Origin: Anastatus disparis
Lineage: Eukaryota > Arthropoda > Insecta > Hymenoptera > Eupelmidae
Assembly: GCA_017163975.1 (NCBI GenBank)
Contig: JAFFSR010000221.1
Location: forward strand, 6,820,001-6,884,000
Direction: 5' to 3'
DNA length: 64,000 nucleotides
In this document: positions 37,511 through 52,540 of the stretch, piece after piece
Position numbering within the stretch: the stretch's first letter is position 1
Layout of the letters: every line of letters starts with the position of its first letter
Translations under genes and position numbers: made by a program
Notes under the pieces: model-generated
Seen by the model: only the letters and a program-made list of their open reading frames with translations
The model's database searches: none
Told to the model about the DNA's origin: nothing

Positions 37511-38820
37511 TTCTTAAATGTTCTATGCAAGTTTTGAACTAGTCATGCGATTAATAATTTAAAATGCAAAGTATAAGGTATAATAAAATAAGAAAAAATA
37601 TTAAATCAAATAAAAAATATATAATTAAAATTATTAAGAAATACAAATTTAAGTGTTATTCTAATTCTTTCAATTTTTTCCCTTTATTTCAATATAAACA
37701 TCTATGGCTTGTATTTTTTTAATGGAAAAGGTAAAAAATATAAATATTGATTTTGTACATTCTTTAAACGAAAAAGTTTTTCAATGGTTTTAAAAAAATA
37801 TTCCATAAAATAAAAACAATTAAATTCAGCTTCCCGTATGTTATTGAAGAGAAGAATTTTTCATTTGCTTTTTTTAATACTGTTACACGGCGTGAAATAT
37901 ATTTCTACGCTTTTTCATTATTGATATTTTTCACACATGTTTTTGTTCTATATCAATCGTATGCAATATTTTATTTTTTCCACTTGATATAAGACTACAA
38001 ACAGTTGATCAAGAAGATTATATAATTTTTGTTTCATTGTAACATTTTTTTACATTCAATCATTTCTAAACATCCTTTGAAATAATAAAAAACAATATAA
38101 ATTGGTTTCATTGAAAAATTTGAAAAATATTCGCTTGAATATTTGACTATTTATAAAACAATTAAGATTAACATTTCATAATTATATTTTGCTTTTCCGC
38201 TTGAAGTTTACCATACAAACAATTTTTCTAAAATAAACTTTTAACAAGAAATTTTGCTCTACGTCGTGTTTTTCTTAAAACTCTAACGGCAAAGGATAAT
38301 ATCCATGATGTCTAGGGAGTTGTGAAATGTGAAAAAAAAACAAAATTATGGCTCCACTGTTACAAAATTGTTAAAGAATGAGAATTAAAAAAAAAACTTT
38401 TATTTGGAGAAATAAAGGAAAAGTTAATAAAAATCGGATTTGATAAGATCAGTAAAAGAATCCAAATTTCATTATCAGTAATAAAAATAAAAAATAGACA
38501 CTTTTTTTACTTCTCCATAAAATATTTATAGTAAAATGTTATGATTTCATAGATATTTTATGCTCGAATTTGTTTATTTTTTTAGGTGTTCTCGTAATAT
38601 TGTATTCGTTGATGCATACACACCTCTTTATAACTTTGCACTAAAATAATATTCGTTTCAAAGAAATTTCATCATTCGGAAAATTCAATTAATTTCATTG
38701 TAAATAAAGAAAAATCTATTTTACTATGAAAATAAAATCTTTTATTAAATTACAAAGCTTCTTAGAATATTTTTCGAGCAAACAATGCTACATCATGTTC
38801 TGTTACAAAATCCCGATGAT
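37511..38820. other. AT-rich intronic spacer
   Basis: No supported feature. Confidence 0.5.
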
Positions 38821-39250
38821 TCAAACTCGATAAATTCTCGCTGTTTTAAAACGTCAAGACAATGTTACTTTATACTCAAAGCAAGCCTATATCCATCTAT
38901 ATATATATATGTATGCGAATACTGCTGACGAAGTATCTTTCGTTTTCATGACTAAAGGTAGACGAGAAATAGAGAGAGAAAGAGAGATGGAGGAAGATCG
39001 TTTTGACGGCTATGCTATAGAGTCATGGCAACGATTTTCTCTCTCTCTCCCAAGAGGTATCAACATAGTTTTAACGTTCACGCTTCATTGGATACACACA
39101 AGTTAGCCTATACTAGAGAGACTTGGGTTGACCATCGGCTATATCTGCAATACGACACTAGCCCAGCGAGAGAGAGAGAACAGCAAAAGCATAGACATTG
39201 CTTTAAAGGGGACAGACAAGTATCATTGCGGTATATAGGTTAAAATATAT
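38821..39250. other. Intronic island with GA and CT runs
   Basis: AGAGAGAGAAAGAGAGATGG near 38970 and CTCTCTCTCT near 39040. Possible GAGA-factor element; inference. Confidence 0.3.
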
Positions 39251-41930
39251 TTATATTAGTATAACGCTTGTCGCCGTTTTTTAAAAATATTTATTATCTC
39301 GCTTTCGGAAATTTCAATAGAATTTAGAGACATTACTTGATGTGTTTTATTTTTAAAATAAATTATTGAAAACTGCGCTTGAAAATTCTAGTTTGTCGTT
39401 GTTAATAACGGCTAAAATTGTATTAAGGCTTTGTTAAATAATTACTGGACTTGTACATAAATGTGTCAATAGATGCGCAATGGTAATCATGTTCATAACG
39501 GACGATATATTATACACAGAATTATGCATAAGAAAAGAAGATGCCTACGAATACATATCAAATGTAAATAAATTATTCTGGTAAAATGAAGGAAAGTGTA
39601 AGCAAACAAACGATTGAAATTGTAATTATAAGTAAAAAGATCAAGATTTCGTCAGACTTGTGAAACATATAATAGGAAAATTGTTGTTTGTTTATCAAAA
39701 TGCAATCCAAAGTAGTTTAGTTTAAATTTATTTAGCTTTATAAATTTCCTGATAATTAAAAGATAAGCTTTGTTCATACCAAGAATTCACAAATTACATT
39801 GTGAATATCTTCCTTTCTTTTAATACATAGTTAGATCTAGAGATGGAAAATTCAGATAAATAATTTCTACAGAATTCATATGCAAATTGAACTGTAAATG
39901 GAGCTATTTGAATAAATAAATATATTACTAAATAAATGAATAAATACAATAAAAAAAAATAATTATATTATAAAATAAATTTAAAAAATAATTCAAAATA
40001 AAACTGAATACCTTCAATTGTTAAAAAATATAAAAAGTTATTCTCGCACGTTTCCTGTTATTAATTGTTAAATAATCTACTTTTATATGTAGTGAAATAC
40101 ACAATTTTTTTAATATTTTAAAAATATTAAATTTTGTTTGCAAAATATGTAATGAAATATTTTAATATATATTTTTATTATTTGTACTGATTTAAGTTAT
40201 AATTTAAATTTATATATAAATTTTATCATATGAATGTTTTTTAAAATTTTTATAATGTGCGTCGTTATTATCTTTAATGAAAGCATATATTTTGTGTGTT
40301 AATAATAATTTTTGATGGAATTCAATTGCATCGAAAATTGTGCAGAAAATGTCTGAGCATATTTTACTTTATTCAAATAACTTTATTTTACTCGCATTCA
40401 TTGAATAAATCTTTAAATGAATTGCACAATACAAAGATGTTCTTGTTATTCAAAGTACAATATTATATATTTGATATTAAAAATAAAATAAAGTTAATTT
40501 TATGACTTTTTTCCAAGCAAATGAATATTACAGATTGATAATTTATTTTCGGTGAAATAATAAATGAGCTTAGGGAGTATATATTTATTTTTTTTTTAAA
40601 TTGAAAGTCGAGATTTGAACTAATGTAACATTTAACCTTATGTTTATTTTAATGTCTAAGAGAAAAATGTTTATTTTTGTATTAAAATGACTTACATTAC
40701 TGAATTGAAGAATTATAGTGTCAAATAAATACATTTACGTGATGAAGGTTTTTCGTAAAAAAGGCAAGGGACCATTACCATTATTAAGGATATGAAAAAT
40801 ATATGAATCTTTAAAAAAAACTTACCTAAGAGACACCATTAAGAGAAACATGACTGAAATTTGAAAAGTTACGTTTATGACATTGGGTAAAATATGAAAG
40901 AATAGTTGTTTTTGCGTCTAAATATATTGTCATTGTACTCTTTAAATGTTGTACATTATTTCTCTGAAACTTTTTTTAACTTAATTGAACAATTTTAGGG
41001 AAAAAAAGAAGCAAATATGAGTGTATGCTAATTTTTGTTGTAGTACAATAATTATCAATGTATTAATCTTCATCAAGTTTATATAAGCTACAAAAGAATA
41101 ACACTAACTTATTTGCAACATGTAGACATTATAAATTTCAGATTTTTTAAAAATATAAAAGTATTTTCGTCTTCTAACAAACACATTGTCATAGCATAAA
41201 TGTACTTATCAATATTGAATCTCCATCAAAGAAATGATCAAATATGTTACTAATCCAACTATTCAAACATGCATTAGTAGATAATTATACATATAGTATA
41301 TTAGTATTGACACTCCACAAACATTTTCATAATTTACTATATTCATAAATTAAAATGATGTAAGTACATATTGAAGGATCCTACATTATCGATTATTATA
41401 CAATTATACTAATAATTACAATCGTACTTATAATTTTAGTAATTGGAAAGCATTGACTTATAATCCATAAACATTATGTAATTAAGTTTATAATCAAATC
41501 CATTTATCGGTTATTAAAAATTTTTATTCCCTGAATTAGATAACATTTTTCAAGTCTGGATACGATAAATTTTTTAAAATTTTATTATTCTAATACGAAA
41601 ACCCCAATTCTCCAAGACTAATTAATGAATTTGTTTATAAATTTAACTAAATAATGTTCATGAGTAATATTTCAAACTAATGCATTTTGTTTTCTGACAT
41701 TACGGCTTTAAATATATTGTAAATATGATTGTTTGTTAACCAACAAGGTAAGATCTTTTTATGCAGTAACATCTCCTTAAAATCACATAATTGATTTTGC
41801 CTTATTAAAAAAGAGAAAAAACGTTTCACTGCATTAATCTTATTATCGAATGAGCGATAAAAGATAAAGTTAGTGATGAAAAAAAAAAAATTTTTTTGCG
41901 CATAAACTTCAACGGCCATTGACACAATTT
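39251..41930. other. AT-rich intronic spacer with a - strand exon-like signal
   Basis: At 40826-40853 on the - strand, 28 nt lie between AAATTTCAG and a consensus donor TTAG|GTAAGT; see findings. Otherwise nothing supported. Confidence 0.4.
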
Positions 41931-42420
41931 TTCAAACTAGAGAGACACGTAGGTGTACGAACAGGGCCCTGATTAAGGTCACAAGTAGTTGATGCTAAAG
42001 AAACTGCTTAGATCAACTAAAAAAAAAAGAGAGAAGGGAGAAATTGAAGGAGGGTAAAGTCACCCGTTTCTAAGTTTACCTTTCTCGTTGACAGCTACAG
42101 TAGTACCAGCAGCAGCAGCTACATAGTAGCTGGTGGGATGTTAGAACAATATACTTTTTTCTCACTTTCTCTCTTCCTCTCTCTCTTTCTTTTTCTCCTT
42201 TATTTCTCTTCAACACTAAGGAAAGCGAAGAACCATCGAGTAGAGAAGTGCTGTAACACTGAAGAAGTAGGCACTTAACCCTCGCCGTCTTAGTGAAGGA
42301 GAGACAGAAAGTGTAGGAAGGGTAATAAGAAAAAAAAAGAAAGAGGATGAGAAAATAGCTAATGCTTATATGTTTGATGCGAGTCAAATCTAAGTGACAA
42401 AAAATCCACGTGTAAGATCA
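41931..42420. other. Intronic island
   Basis: CAG trinucleotides near 42100, CT-rich run 42170-42200, CpGs. No exon supported. Confidence 0.35.
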
Positions 42421-43540
42421 TGTTTTAAGATGGGATAACTTTGTACTCTAATAGCTGCTTTTATCCTATCGATGTCCTTTAGCTTGCTCGTATTGAACTT
42501 TATAATCCAAATCGATTGTTGAATTTTTAATTTACAATCAATTCTTGATTTCTTACTCTTGATTGTCAAAATCTCCTTTTATCATTTTTACCTTTTTATG
42601 TATCAAAATTAAATTTTTATAATAAATATCAATAAATACTTGGAACGTATGTTTACGATTTGAATTAATGTTTTACAGAAATATGTATTGTATTTTCATG
42701 TTATAGAAAAGAGAGACGATTGTGTAGTGAAATATTGTAAATATTGATTAATAATAAAATCAGTTACGAAATTATATTTCTTTAAATTATTAATTCATTT
42801 CATGAATGGGATTTTAATTAAGTACGTTCTATATTACATTCATTAAAGCTCACACTCCTGACATCAATTCCAAGTCCTTATTTGCAAGTTTATCTCTGCT
42901 TTTTATTAAAGAAACATTGGCTGAGCATAAATACTTAACGCTTTATGATATAAAGTATCGAGGAAATTTTTTTTTCCCCTATCTATAAAAGTGTATTTTT
43001 TTTTTTCTTTTATTACAACGACGAAGCTAAATCTATAGTGCAAGATTCTGAAACCATCCTTGATCTGAAATTGAATTCCGGAAAATGATTGTGCTCGTGA
43101 CCTGAATAGTTATGATGCAATTGTGGGATGATGAAAAGTATAGAGCTTGAATAATTCACGATCAAAATATGCATCTCTTTGTTTTTAATTGAAAGAATAA
43201 CAATTAGTTCGTTTGTAAATTAATTTACTTTTCATTAAAACGCAGAAGAATAATAAATCTTTGTTCTTAAAATCTTAGGCGTTATTTAAAAATATTAATT
43301 TCATAAAATTTAATGTTTTCTTATTCTGCAATAAACTTTCAGTAATGAACTTATGATGATATTTTTATTTCAATAAATCTTGTTTGATATTATATGAAAA
43401 AAAATATGTAGTTTTTAAAATTGAAAAAAAGTTAAAATTCAAAAGTTTGAAAATCTCTTAGTATTGAATAAAAGAATCAACAGTCGTATGCAACACGAAA
43501 AGATATTTCCGTTGAAGTAATGTTATATCTTCGTATATAA
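42421..43540. other. AT-rich intronic spacer
   Basis: No supported feature. Confidence 0.5.
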
Positions 43541-44110
43541 CTTGGTTGGTATGAAGCAAACGATTTTGTATAACGCACAAAACCATCCGCATTTTCCTCT
43601 TCTCTTTCTCTTCTTTATACATATACACACACACACACATACGTACACACAAAATACGTATGCGATTGTCGTCTTCACTACAGGAAATCATTGAATCCGA
43701 CCAAGCGGAATAACTTTTCCAAGAGCTACAAGCGAGAATACACAGTTAAGGTATACAAGGGAGACCGAACGAATACGCTTAAGAATACATACTTATACAT
43801 ATACAGCTGAATCTCCTGAAGACGATTCAAACTGATGGCATGAAGAGATGGAGAAATCTCCGAAGGAGAACGAAAACCAGCATTACTGATACCCAAACAC
43901 ACGTACCAACGCTTACTTTCTCTATCTTTCTATCCATCTCTTCCCATCGCTTTCTCTCTCTCTCTCCTTCTCTTTCTTTGGTACATTATCGTGCTATCAC
44001 TGCTTCAACTATTGTTGTCTACTGATTTAAACTGAAGATAGTCTTCTTAGTTGTCGCGCACAGTCTCGTGTGTACACGGATTCGCAATGCTTTCATAGCC
44101 TTGCACACCT
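43541..44110. other. Intronic island
   Basis: (CA)n near 43624-43640 and CT-rich run near 43950-43975. No exon supported. Confidence 0.35.
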
Positions 44111-45240
44111 TTTATTTGAATAGGTTTAACAACGCCGTGATTTTGTTTTATAAATTTAACGAAAATAAAACATTTCCATAAATTCTCAAATATTATTGTA
44201 TCATTATTAAAATATAATGCCTTTGGTTTGTGATGATAAAGTTAGTACTTTTTAAATAACGTTATTCACATATGTTTTGAAAAATTAATGTATCGAAGTA
44301 GGTTATTTTTAAAAAATAGCATACTTTGTATGTGTATGTGGGTGTGAATATGCATTATGACTTATCAGTTATACGCATACATAATGCTAGACACATACAG
44401 CGAAAAAAACATAAATGATCATCTATATTTTTAACAAAAGTGGATGCTCATGAGGTGATTTGTAAGATTTTAGCATAAAACAACTTAGATCTCTTAATTA
44501 TCAGGAAGTACATGAAGATTTACAAAATATAAACTATATGAAACGAAAAAATATTTAATTATTCCATTGTTCTAAATGTCTGCCAAAGTCCTGACATTTT
44601 CACTTATTTCTGCAATTTTTATCCTTTGTTTTCTCACTTTTCACTTCGTTTCCCTAAATAGCCGTTTCGTAAATTTTGCCACGTTTCATTAGTTGTTACT
44701 AATTTGTGGGCATCCTTCTTTCCAGTTAAAATTATTATGAGCTGATACTGCACATTATTTTCAAAAATTAATTTCTCTGGACAAATATTCAAAATCTTGA
44801 ATTTTGTATCGAAAATCATTCATTGGATTCTGTAAATATTTATAAATATTTTATTTGAATCTTTATTTTCAATTAAACTACTAATTACTATATTAACTAC
44901 ATTAAATTTTGTTAGTTTTAGAACTTTTAATAAATTGATGTTTAATAAAGTTATTCCATAACAATAGTAACATTACATAACTGTTGACAAAAATTGTACC
45001 AATTTCTTTGGGCACCTAAATTAAGTTAATATGAATGACTAAATTGAAAGTTACAAGCAAAAACGAATAGCTTTAAAAAATAACTTCAATCTTTTTTCAA
45101 TTATTTCAAATAGAATAAACGCTTTGCACTTTTAAATTAAGTTACTGTCAAGAGTTACTATCATAATAAAAAAAAAAAAAGACAATAGTCCACGTTATTT
45201 AAAAACAAGGAAAAAGCAACTTCACGACCTTTCTTTTTCA
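44111..45240. other. AT-rich intronic spacer
   Basis: No supported feature. Confidence 0.5.
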
Positions 45241-46120
45241 CTTAAATTCAAATAGAAAATACTGTAAACAATGGGAACCTTTACGATCATCCAAATACGT
45301 GCTGATTTTCAAATACAAAAAAAAAATGTTCGTGTCATGCACGGATGCATTCGCACATTTGCTAAGAGTATATATACATATTTGCCAATGGTAAGATTGA
45401 AAGACGTGAGTTTTCGCGCATTCTTTATACAATCCTTCCTTTTTTTTCTTCTATCTCCCTCTCTTCTATCTTCAACGCATTGAACAATGTGTACTCGAGT
45501 CAAACAAACGGCTAAAAGAATCGGCATTGCGGATCAGTTTGCGTATTATACGCTGACACTTTTGTTTTGCGCAGTTGTTATTTCTTATAAGGTTTGGTAA
45601 CTTTGAGTATATATACCGAAGAAAAATAAAAGGCATACACAAATAAACGAGCTAGTGTTATAAGAGTAAGGTGAGCCAGAGCGAGAAAAAGGAGAAGAAA
45701 GACTTGAAGAATGGCCGCAATCTCAAAACGTCCAAGAAGGAAACGTAATGTACAACTAAATGTATATGTATGTGTGCAACGGGTGTATATATATACGCGT
45801 TCATCCTTTTCGCGGTTGAGATGCAGCTAGTATAATAGTCTATTTTGCTTTCTCTTACACACTCTTTCTCCTCCTCTCTCTCTTTTTCTCTCCTTTATCT
45901 AATGCGCTTTTTTTTTTTTTTTTTCATTTCTCATTCTATTCACCTTGCCTCTTTTCTTTTCTAAGTCTTGCGAGTAGGAAGAAAAAGTTTTTGCACTTTT
46001 AGCCCTCAGCGTAACAAATTGTTGGCGCATTTTCTGCAGCGTACTGTAATTCGTGAGAGAGCAAAAGAGCTGCGGAATTTCTTCGTCCCTTGCCTTAGGG
46101 GGTTTCGTATGCAGTTCAAC
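45241..46120. other. Intronic island
   Basis: CpGs, a GTGAGC donor-like site at 45671, CT-rich run 45850-45900 and a T-rich run near 45907-45924. No exon supported. Confidence 0.35.
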
Positions 46121-48280
46121 TAAATATATATAATGAATACTAAGATAAGGTTGTAAAAGAAAGAGAAAAGTAAAAGTTAAAAAAAAATAAAAATTTAAAG
46201 GCATTAAAACGGTTTGGCTATTTATTATATTTAGATGCAGATGTATTAAACGAACAAATTTTATTTATAGCAATTCATATGTATCTTGGCTTAACAATTC
46301 TCGTATTGATATTTACCGTACATATTCGTTTATATGTTTTTAGCTTGGAAGTATATGTCGCGTGGATAATAATAATCGGTATGTATAATATAATTCCAAT
46401 GGGCTTAAGTTGACAAATGGGTAATCTACATTTGCTTTTTCTGCGCATACACACCACCAGCAACGTTCTCCAACGTTCACGCCCCTATGCAATTGTATAT
46501 TTCGCGATAGAGAGAAAAGGGGCAAATATCCCTGGGAACATTTCATTAACGTTTATATAAAATGCAAATTAACTGCATTTGATTTTAATTAAGCAAATTT
46601 AACCGAAAATTATGCTGGCACATTGAAGTAGATTCTAATCGTAAGTGAATGCTTAACGCAGTTGACAGTAGTACCCGAAAATTACATTTAAATTGTCTGA
46701 ATCATGATTTTAATTTTTAAACCTAAAGATCCGTATTGCTTGATTTTTGCTTTACTTTTTCCTTTTAATATAAACCTTTTCAGTTTTATGAAAAAAAACA
46801 ACAATTTTTAAAACTAAAGTTATGTTTGGTTATGAAATTGCACAGATGCGTATTGAAATAAATCGAAATTTAAATAAATAAAAGCAATTGGGATGTTTTT
46901 TTCAATAAGACTATTAACATGTAACTTTATTGACAGTTGTTATTTGACTATAGATAGCGATAAAAAAATTTTTCAATCATAAAAGAAATTTTTGATAAAA
47001 TAAAATATTTACATATCCACAACATTTTTAAGCTCTAGAATATACCTGTATAGTAAAAAGTAAATATATGTTTTTAAACTCGTATATTTGTGAACGTATG
47101 CTTGAATTTTTATTTTTAATAAGAGACTTAAAACAAGACGTAGCATCAAAGAACCGTTACTGAAATTTATTTTTTTAGAGAATATTGTATTGAGGAACAT
47201 CGATGGTTTTTATTATTCACATTGATAACCTAAAATGTACTTTAATAATTTCATTGTTGTAATGACATGATAATTAAAACATTCAAATTTAATAACATTA
47301 ATTTGAATTTCGAAAATTGAAAATATAGAAAATAAGATATTGTAACATAAATTACAGTAATATGAAAAAAACCAATTTATATTTGATGGATTATAGATAA
47401 ACAAAAAAAAATGATACAAAAAAATATGAATTTTCGGTGTTTATAAAATCTTGTATATTATGCAAAAAAAACTTTGTGTTCAATAATCTGTTGCATTCTA
47501 TATGACAGAGAATACGACAGATTTTTTATATCCTTTTTCAATTAATATGATTAAATATTCTTAATGCATTCTGAAACCATATTCCAAGTGAATCTTGTTT
47601 TTCTTAATTTTTTATTGACGAATTGAAATTGACATTTATTCGATAATCGAAATATATATTATACATGGTATTTTACTTTAACCAAATTTTCATTGAAAAT
47701 TAAATGAAGTTATTTTGAATAAAAGTGCTGGATTCAACAGTTAAACAAATAAGTAAATATATACTTTTTATCCAACTTTTAAAAAATTATTTATTTTTTT
47801 CTATTTTTATTATTATTATTCGTGGAAAACTCTTAAAGAACTTCTTGAAATTACATAACTTTGTATAAATAAACTTGGTATTGGACTTGAAAATAAGCTT
47901 TTAGAGCATGAAATGTTTCTTTTCATGCAATATTACGCAACTGACATGCAGCTATTTTCGCATAAAGTATCTCCACTGAATGTCTAAGTAAAGTTTTGTA
48001 AATAATTTTCTCAATTTAACTTTAAATGTTTTCTGTATTTTATAACTCCCAGTCGTTATAAATTTGAAAATAAACTTAAATCTTGAAAATTTCAGTGCCA
48101 AATTATAAGTTAATATGAAGGAAAATTTTCAAAAGCACTTTACTAAAATGTCCTACAAATCTTTTTAGATAAAAATATCCTCAATTTTATCTAACAAAAT
48201 GTCTACAGCACTTATAGTATTTAAAAAAATATATGGTTTTTCTATTCATTGCTTGGATACTAGAATATTCTTTAAGTGAA
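46121..48280. other. AT-rich intronic spacer
   Basis: A weak island lies at 46440-46530. No supported feature. Confidence 0.5.
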
Positions 48281-49090
48281 TTCTTAGCAAACATTGAAAC
48301 TCATCTTTATCCCATCTTTTGGAATAAAGCACAGAAGCTTTTTCAAGATTGCAACAAGTCTCTTACGTGTAAATTGAAAATACCTACTCCAACGGCCAGA
48401 CAAATAAGCACACAAGCTCGGGTAGATTTTCTCTTCTCAGCTGTAATTGGAAATGCGTCAGAGTAATGCCACGGGTTAACCCTAGCCAAAGATAGAACAA
48501 GAGCAGAGAAAGAGATGAAAAGAGAGAGAGAGAGAAGCAACAGTAAAATTCAAAGATATCAGCTTCCGTATAGGCCTGCAAACGTTCCAAGCAATGCTAT
48601 TGTCTGGATGCCTATGCATGTATATGTATAATGCGCGAGCATCCTTCTGGTATGCGCTTGGAATATATCAATCGATGATTCGAACGTATACGCTATATCT
48701 TAGTGTAACCTTGTGTGCGTGTGTAAATACAGATTTAGCTTTACAATGAAGCCCCGGCGATACAGATGAGCACAAAGCAATAACCCGTCGGTATTCAAAA
48801 TCCAAATATTGCCAAATGCTGCCTCCTTCCTCCTACCCTCTTTCCTATATATCCCAGGCGTATATACGTAGCTTTCTATATAACATAGGTGACGATTAAA
48901 GCTTTTGGATGCCAACCGGATCAGATCCTCTACGCGCGCGCTAGAATTATAGTGGAGCTTGCAGGTTTTGATCAACTTTGTAGGCTGGGATTAAAAGCAC
49001 GCGCGTTTAGTAAGTGGTTAAAGCTCTACTATTCAGACGCACAGGATTTACGTATTGCAGAGAAGTTTGATTATATTCCATGATGATGTT
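48281..49090. other. Intronic island with balanced base composition
   Basis: 48700-49083 is the least repetitive part of the intron and is open on both strands (65 codons on +, starting GTG; 91 on -). Neither frame has a recognisable domain or both splice borders. CTACGCGCGCGCTAG near 48929 is another alternating tract. Confidence 0.3.
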
Positions 49091-50940
49091 GGATTCATGG
49101 ATATTTATTAAGGTTATAGCGTCATTTATTATTCTTCTTAATGGAATATCTCTCTGGGAATCCAATGTTAATGTATGATTTTCATTATGAATTATTAATA
49201 TCTCATGTCTCTGTTATTTCAAATCATTTTAGTGCGCTGAAATATTCTAAGTATTTTAGTATAGTTTCGCATTATAAAAATATTATGTTATGAAATTCTA
49301 ATATTACAAATATTATTTTAAAAATTCTAAATGTTTGAAAAACTATTAATGTCATTGACTTCCAGTTTATTTTGATAAAATACTAAAACACTAAAAATTG
49401 CTAATAAGATGATTCGTCAAAAAAATTGTACAATAATAACGTTTTCGAGAATCCAATTAATTCATAGCAATAAATTTTTAAATTATTGAAAAATAATTTA
49501 TGTTTATTTCCTAATTATGCTCCGCAACAAAACATTTTTATCGATTTTTTCAGTTTATTTTTCTTGATTAAAAATAAAATGTTGTCTTTACTTCCATCAT
49601 TACGTATGAAATATATCATTATATTGATCTGTATATTATCGCTTAGAGAATAATCCTTTTCTTCCACAAAAAATATAAAAAAAAAAAAAACAGAACAACT
49701 AGAATACAACAAAGTTGTTTCAGTACGCATTGATCATTTACTTAAGCAAACGTCCAAACCCGTCCAGGGATGCCCTCATAGGGATGTCGTAAATAAATGG
49801 AGAATGAAGGAGTAGGGATAAACTAGCTTAAGTAAACCAGTTAAAGGGTTAAAGTACAATAGTTTGTTTCCAGAGGCTATGTTTGTGTTACCAGAATAAT
49901 CCTGACGATCGTTGGGATATTGTTTATAAAAAAAATAAAACTATAACATAACTTTCAGGATAAATAAGACTGTAAAATAAACTTCTCTTGCTTATTATAT
50001 ATACGTATGCATAATATATATAAAACAGCAATGGTATTCTTTTTTTTTAAATACCCAATTAGTATTGACGCTATGATATAAAATACATTAATCTATGATT
50101 CTTCATTATCAAAGTTTAAATTTAATTTTCTTTTTTAATCTTACAAATTAAAAATTGCAAATAAATAATTAATTTATAACTCAAAAAAGTTAAAAATGTT
50201 CAGTTAAAGGTTTCAGCGTTCATTCATTTGTGCTGTGATTGCATTAATTGTTTTTATTTATTTTTAATATAACAACAGTAAATATTTTTCTCATTAGCCT
50301 AATAAACGTTTTTTAATGTTCCGATTTGAAAATTGCATGCTCGTAATGTTATTGACGACGCAATTATAGTCAAAAAATCATAAAAACACTATCAGCGAGT
50401 ACGTTAGTAAAATTTATGAAAATATTTTTTTTGTGATAGTATAAAATCCTAATTTGTAAGCAAAAAATTCAAAATATGAATATCATGACTATGTGTACCT
50501 CTAAAATATCTAATTATAAACACTACTTCCAAAGCTTTCGAAACATCAAAAGATTTCAAATTACGCCCAGTCAACAATCTTTTTTTTACTAAAGGCGGCA
50601 TGAATGAGCTTTTGAAAAGACTTATTATCGTTGCATTAATATATGAAAAGCAAAATATGTTTTGAATGAGCACGCGATGATATATTATAAACATTCCGAG
50701 TTTAATTCAATGATTTTTTTAACATAAAGAATAATAAATAATTAAATTTACTTTTTATACATTAAAAGTAAAAATACATTAATAATCATCATCATATATC
50801 AAATATTCAACAAATATTAACACTTCATTGCATTTATATTAAAATAATGGTAATCATTATGTTAATATTAAGAACATTAAATTGAGTTTAATGTCGAGAG
50901 GCAATCATTAAATACCTTCCAACGTAAATATTTTATTCGA
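49091..50940. other. AT-rich intronic spacer
   Basis: Short related motifs ACTTAAGCAAAC (near 49739) and GCTTAAGTAAAC (near 49829) bracket a small non-AT-rich patch. Otherwise nothing. Confidence 0.45.
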
Positions 50941-51700
50941 CTTAATATCTCCCTATAACGCATAAAACTTGAACGACTAAAATTTGTCGCTTAATAAATG
51001 TCGCAAGATAACAGAAAAGAGGCACATTATGCATAAATGCGAAGGTAACGTAACTATCGTCGTCACTCTCTCTTTTTTTTATTCCTTCAACGTCTATCTC
51101 ATCAATATAAATGAGTTAGTCGATATCATGCTCATTAAGCTTTTTGTCCTGTCGTGTCGTTTTAGCGTTACCCTACTCACGTTATTATTCTTTTTTTTTT
51201 CTTTCTCTTTTCTTAAAGCTTGATATTGGAATCTTTCAAGATTGTTGATGTTACCACTAACAATGGATTCGTCCAAACTTTCTTTCTCTCTTTCTTTCTC
51301 TCTTGGGGAAAGATCGTGGATATGCGATCGAAAAGTAAGTTGGCTTACAAACTTGTCACGTGTATATATAAAATAAAATACAGTTCGAAATGTATATAAC
51401 TACTGAATTCACAACACAGCGGAAGTGGCCTGTCACGAGAAGAAAAAAAAAGGAGAGACGGAAAGGATGGAAAGGAAAGGAATAGAAAAGTTAGCTGCTC
51501 CGGAAAGATAGTCGCGTGCGTTGCATCAACTTCTTTTTTTTTTCCTTGAGAATAATAAAAAAAAAAAGAGCACAACATCCGATGTGTTGTATGTGTTGCT
51601 TCTTTTTCCACTTGGTGGAATATAATGACAGTTAAAAATATGTTTTTCATGAGTATTGACATTATGCGAAGAATGTCGATTTTAACGACAATTCCCTGAC
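50941..51700. other. Intronic island
   Basis: Repeated CTTT/CTCT units near 51280-51303. Low-complexity frames only. Confidence 0.35.
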
Positions 51701-52540
51701 GGGCTTACCTTGCTTTTTAAACAAAATTTCTTTTGTATTATTTTCTTTTTAGTTTGAATTTAAATAAAGTTTCGATACACTGAGAAGTGACTATTATTAC
51801 GATTTCTTTTCGGGAAAGTTTTAATACGTGCTTGCTTTTGGGCAAAACAAAAAAGTTTTTATATAAATTAATTAACTAAGCACACTCCATTTTATTAATT
51901 TGTTTTAAATTGAAATGGTATATTTATTTCCAATTAAATTAATTGGCCTGTATAGTTTATATATATACGGTAACTTTGTATTCTCTTTTGTTTGAATATT
52001 AATTAATTAAATGTCAATTTGAAAATTTCATTAAGAAATTGTCGTAATTAGCACGCATTGTATTATGTACATAATAATTGATGGTTCATTAATTAAAAAT
52101 GTTGCAGAACAAATTTTTTATTAATCTCATTCAAAAAATTATTTTGCTTTTTCTTTCAAGCAAATTAAAGACGATCTTGAGCATAATTCCAACCTAATAA
52201 AAAAATTAGCAGATGGTTTGTTCTTAAAATTTATACAATATGGAGTTTGAAAAAAAAGTTTTTTGCTTAAGGCGCATAAAATATTTTTTAACTTTTTATT
52301 TAACAACCTTATCGAGATATATTCTATAGTGAGTAAAACTAAGTTTTAACAACATTTTTTTTTAATAAAAAAAATGATATTTTATCAAAAATATTTTATT
52401 TTTTAAGAATAATATATCAAATACTTTTTTCAGAAATAAAATTGTCTACACACCACATTAATATTCGTAAATTTTTAACGTTCAGTATAGGTTTTAGCGT
52501 GCACGAAATATTATATTATGGCCTAATACTTAAATACCTG
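51701..52540. other. AT-rich intronic spacer
   Basis: No supported feature. Confidence 0.5.

Noticed and set aside
48889..49083. 65-codon frame with protein-like composition
   Set aside because: Starts at GTG, lacks a clear acceptor/donor pair, and the opposite strand is equally open.
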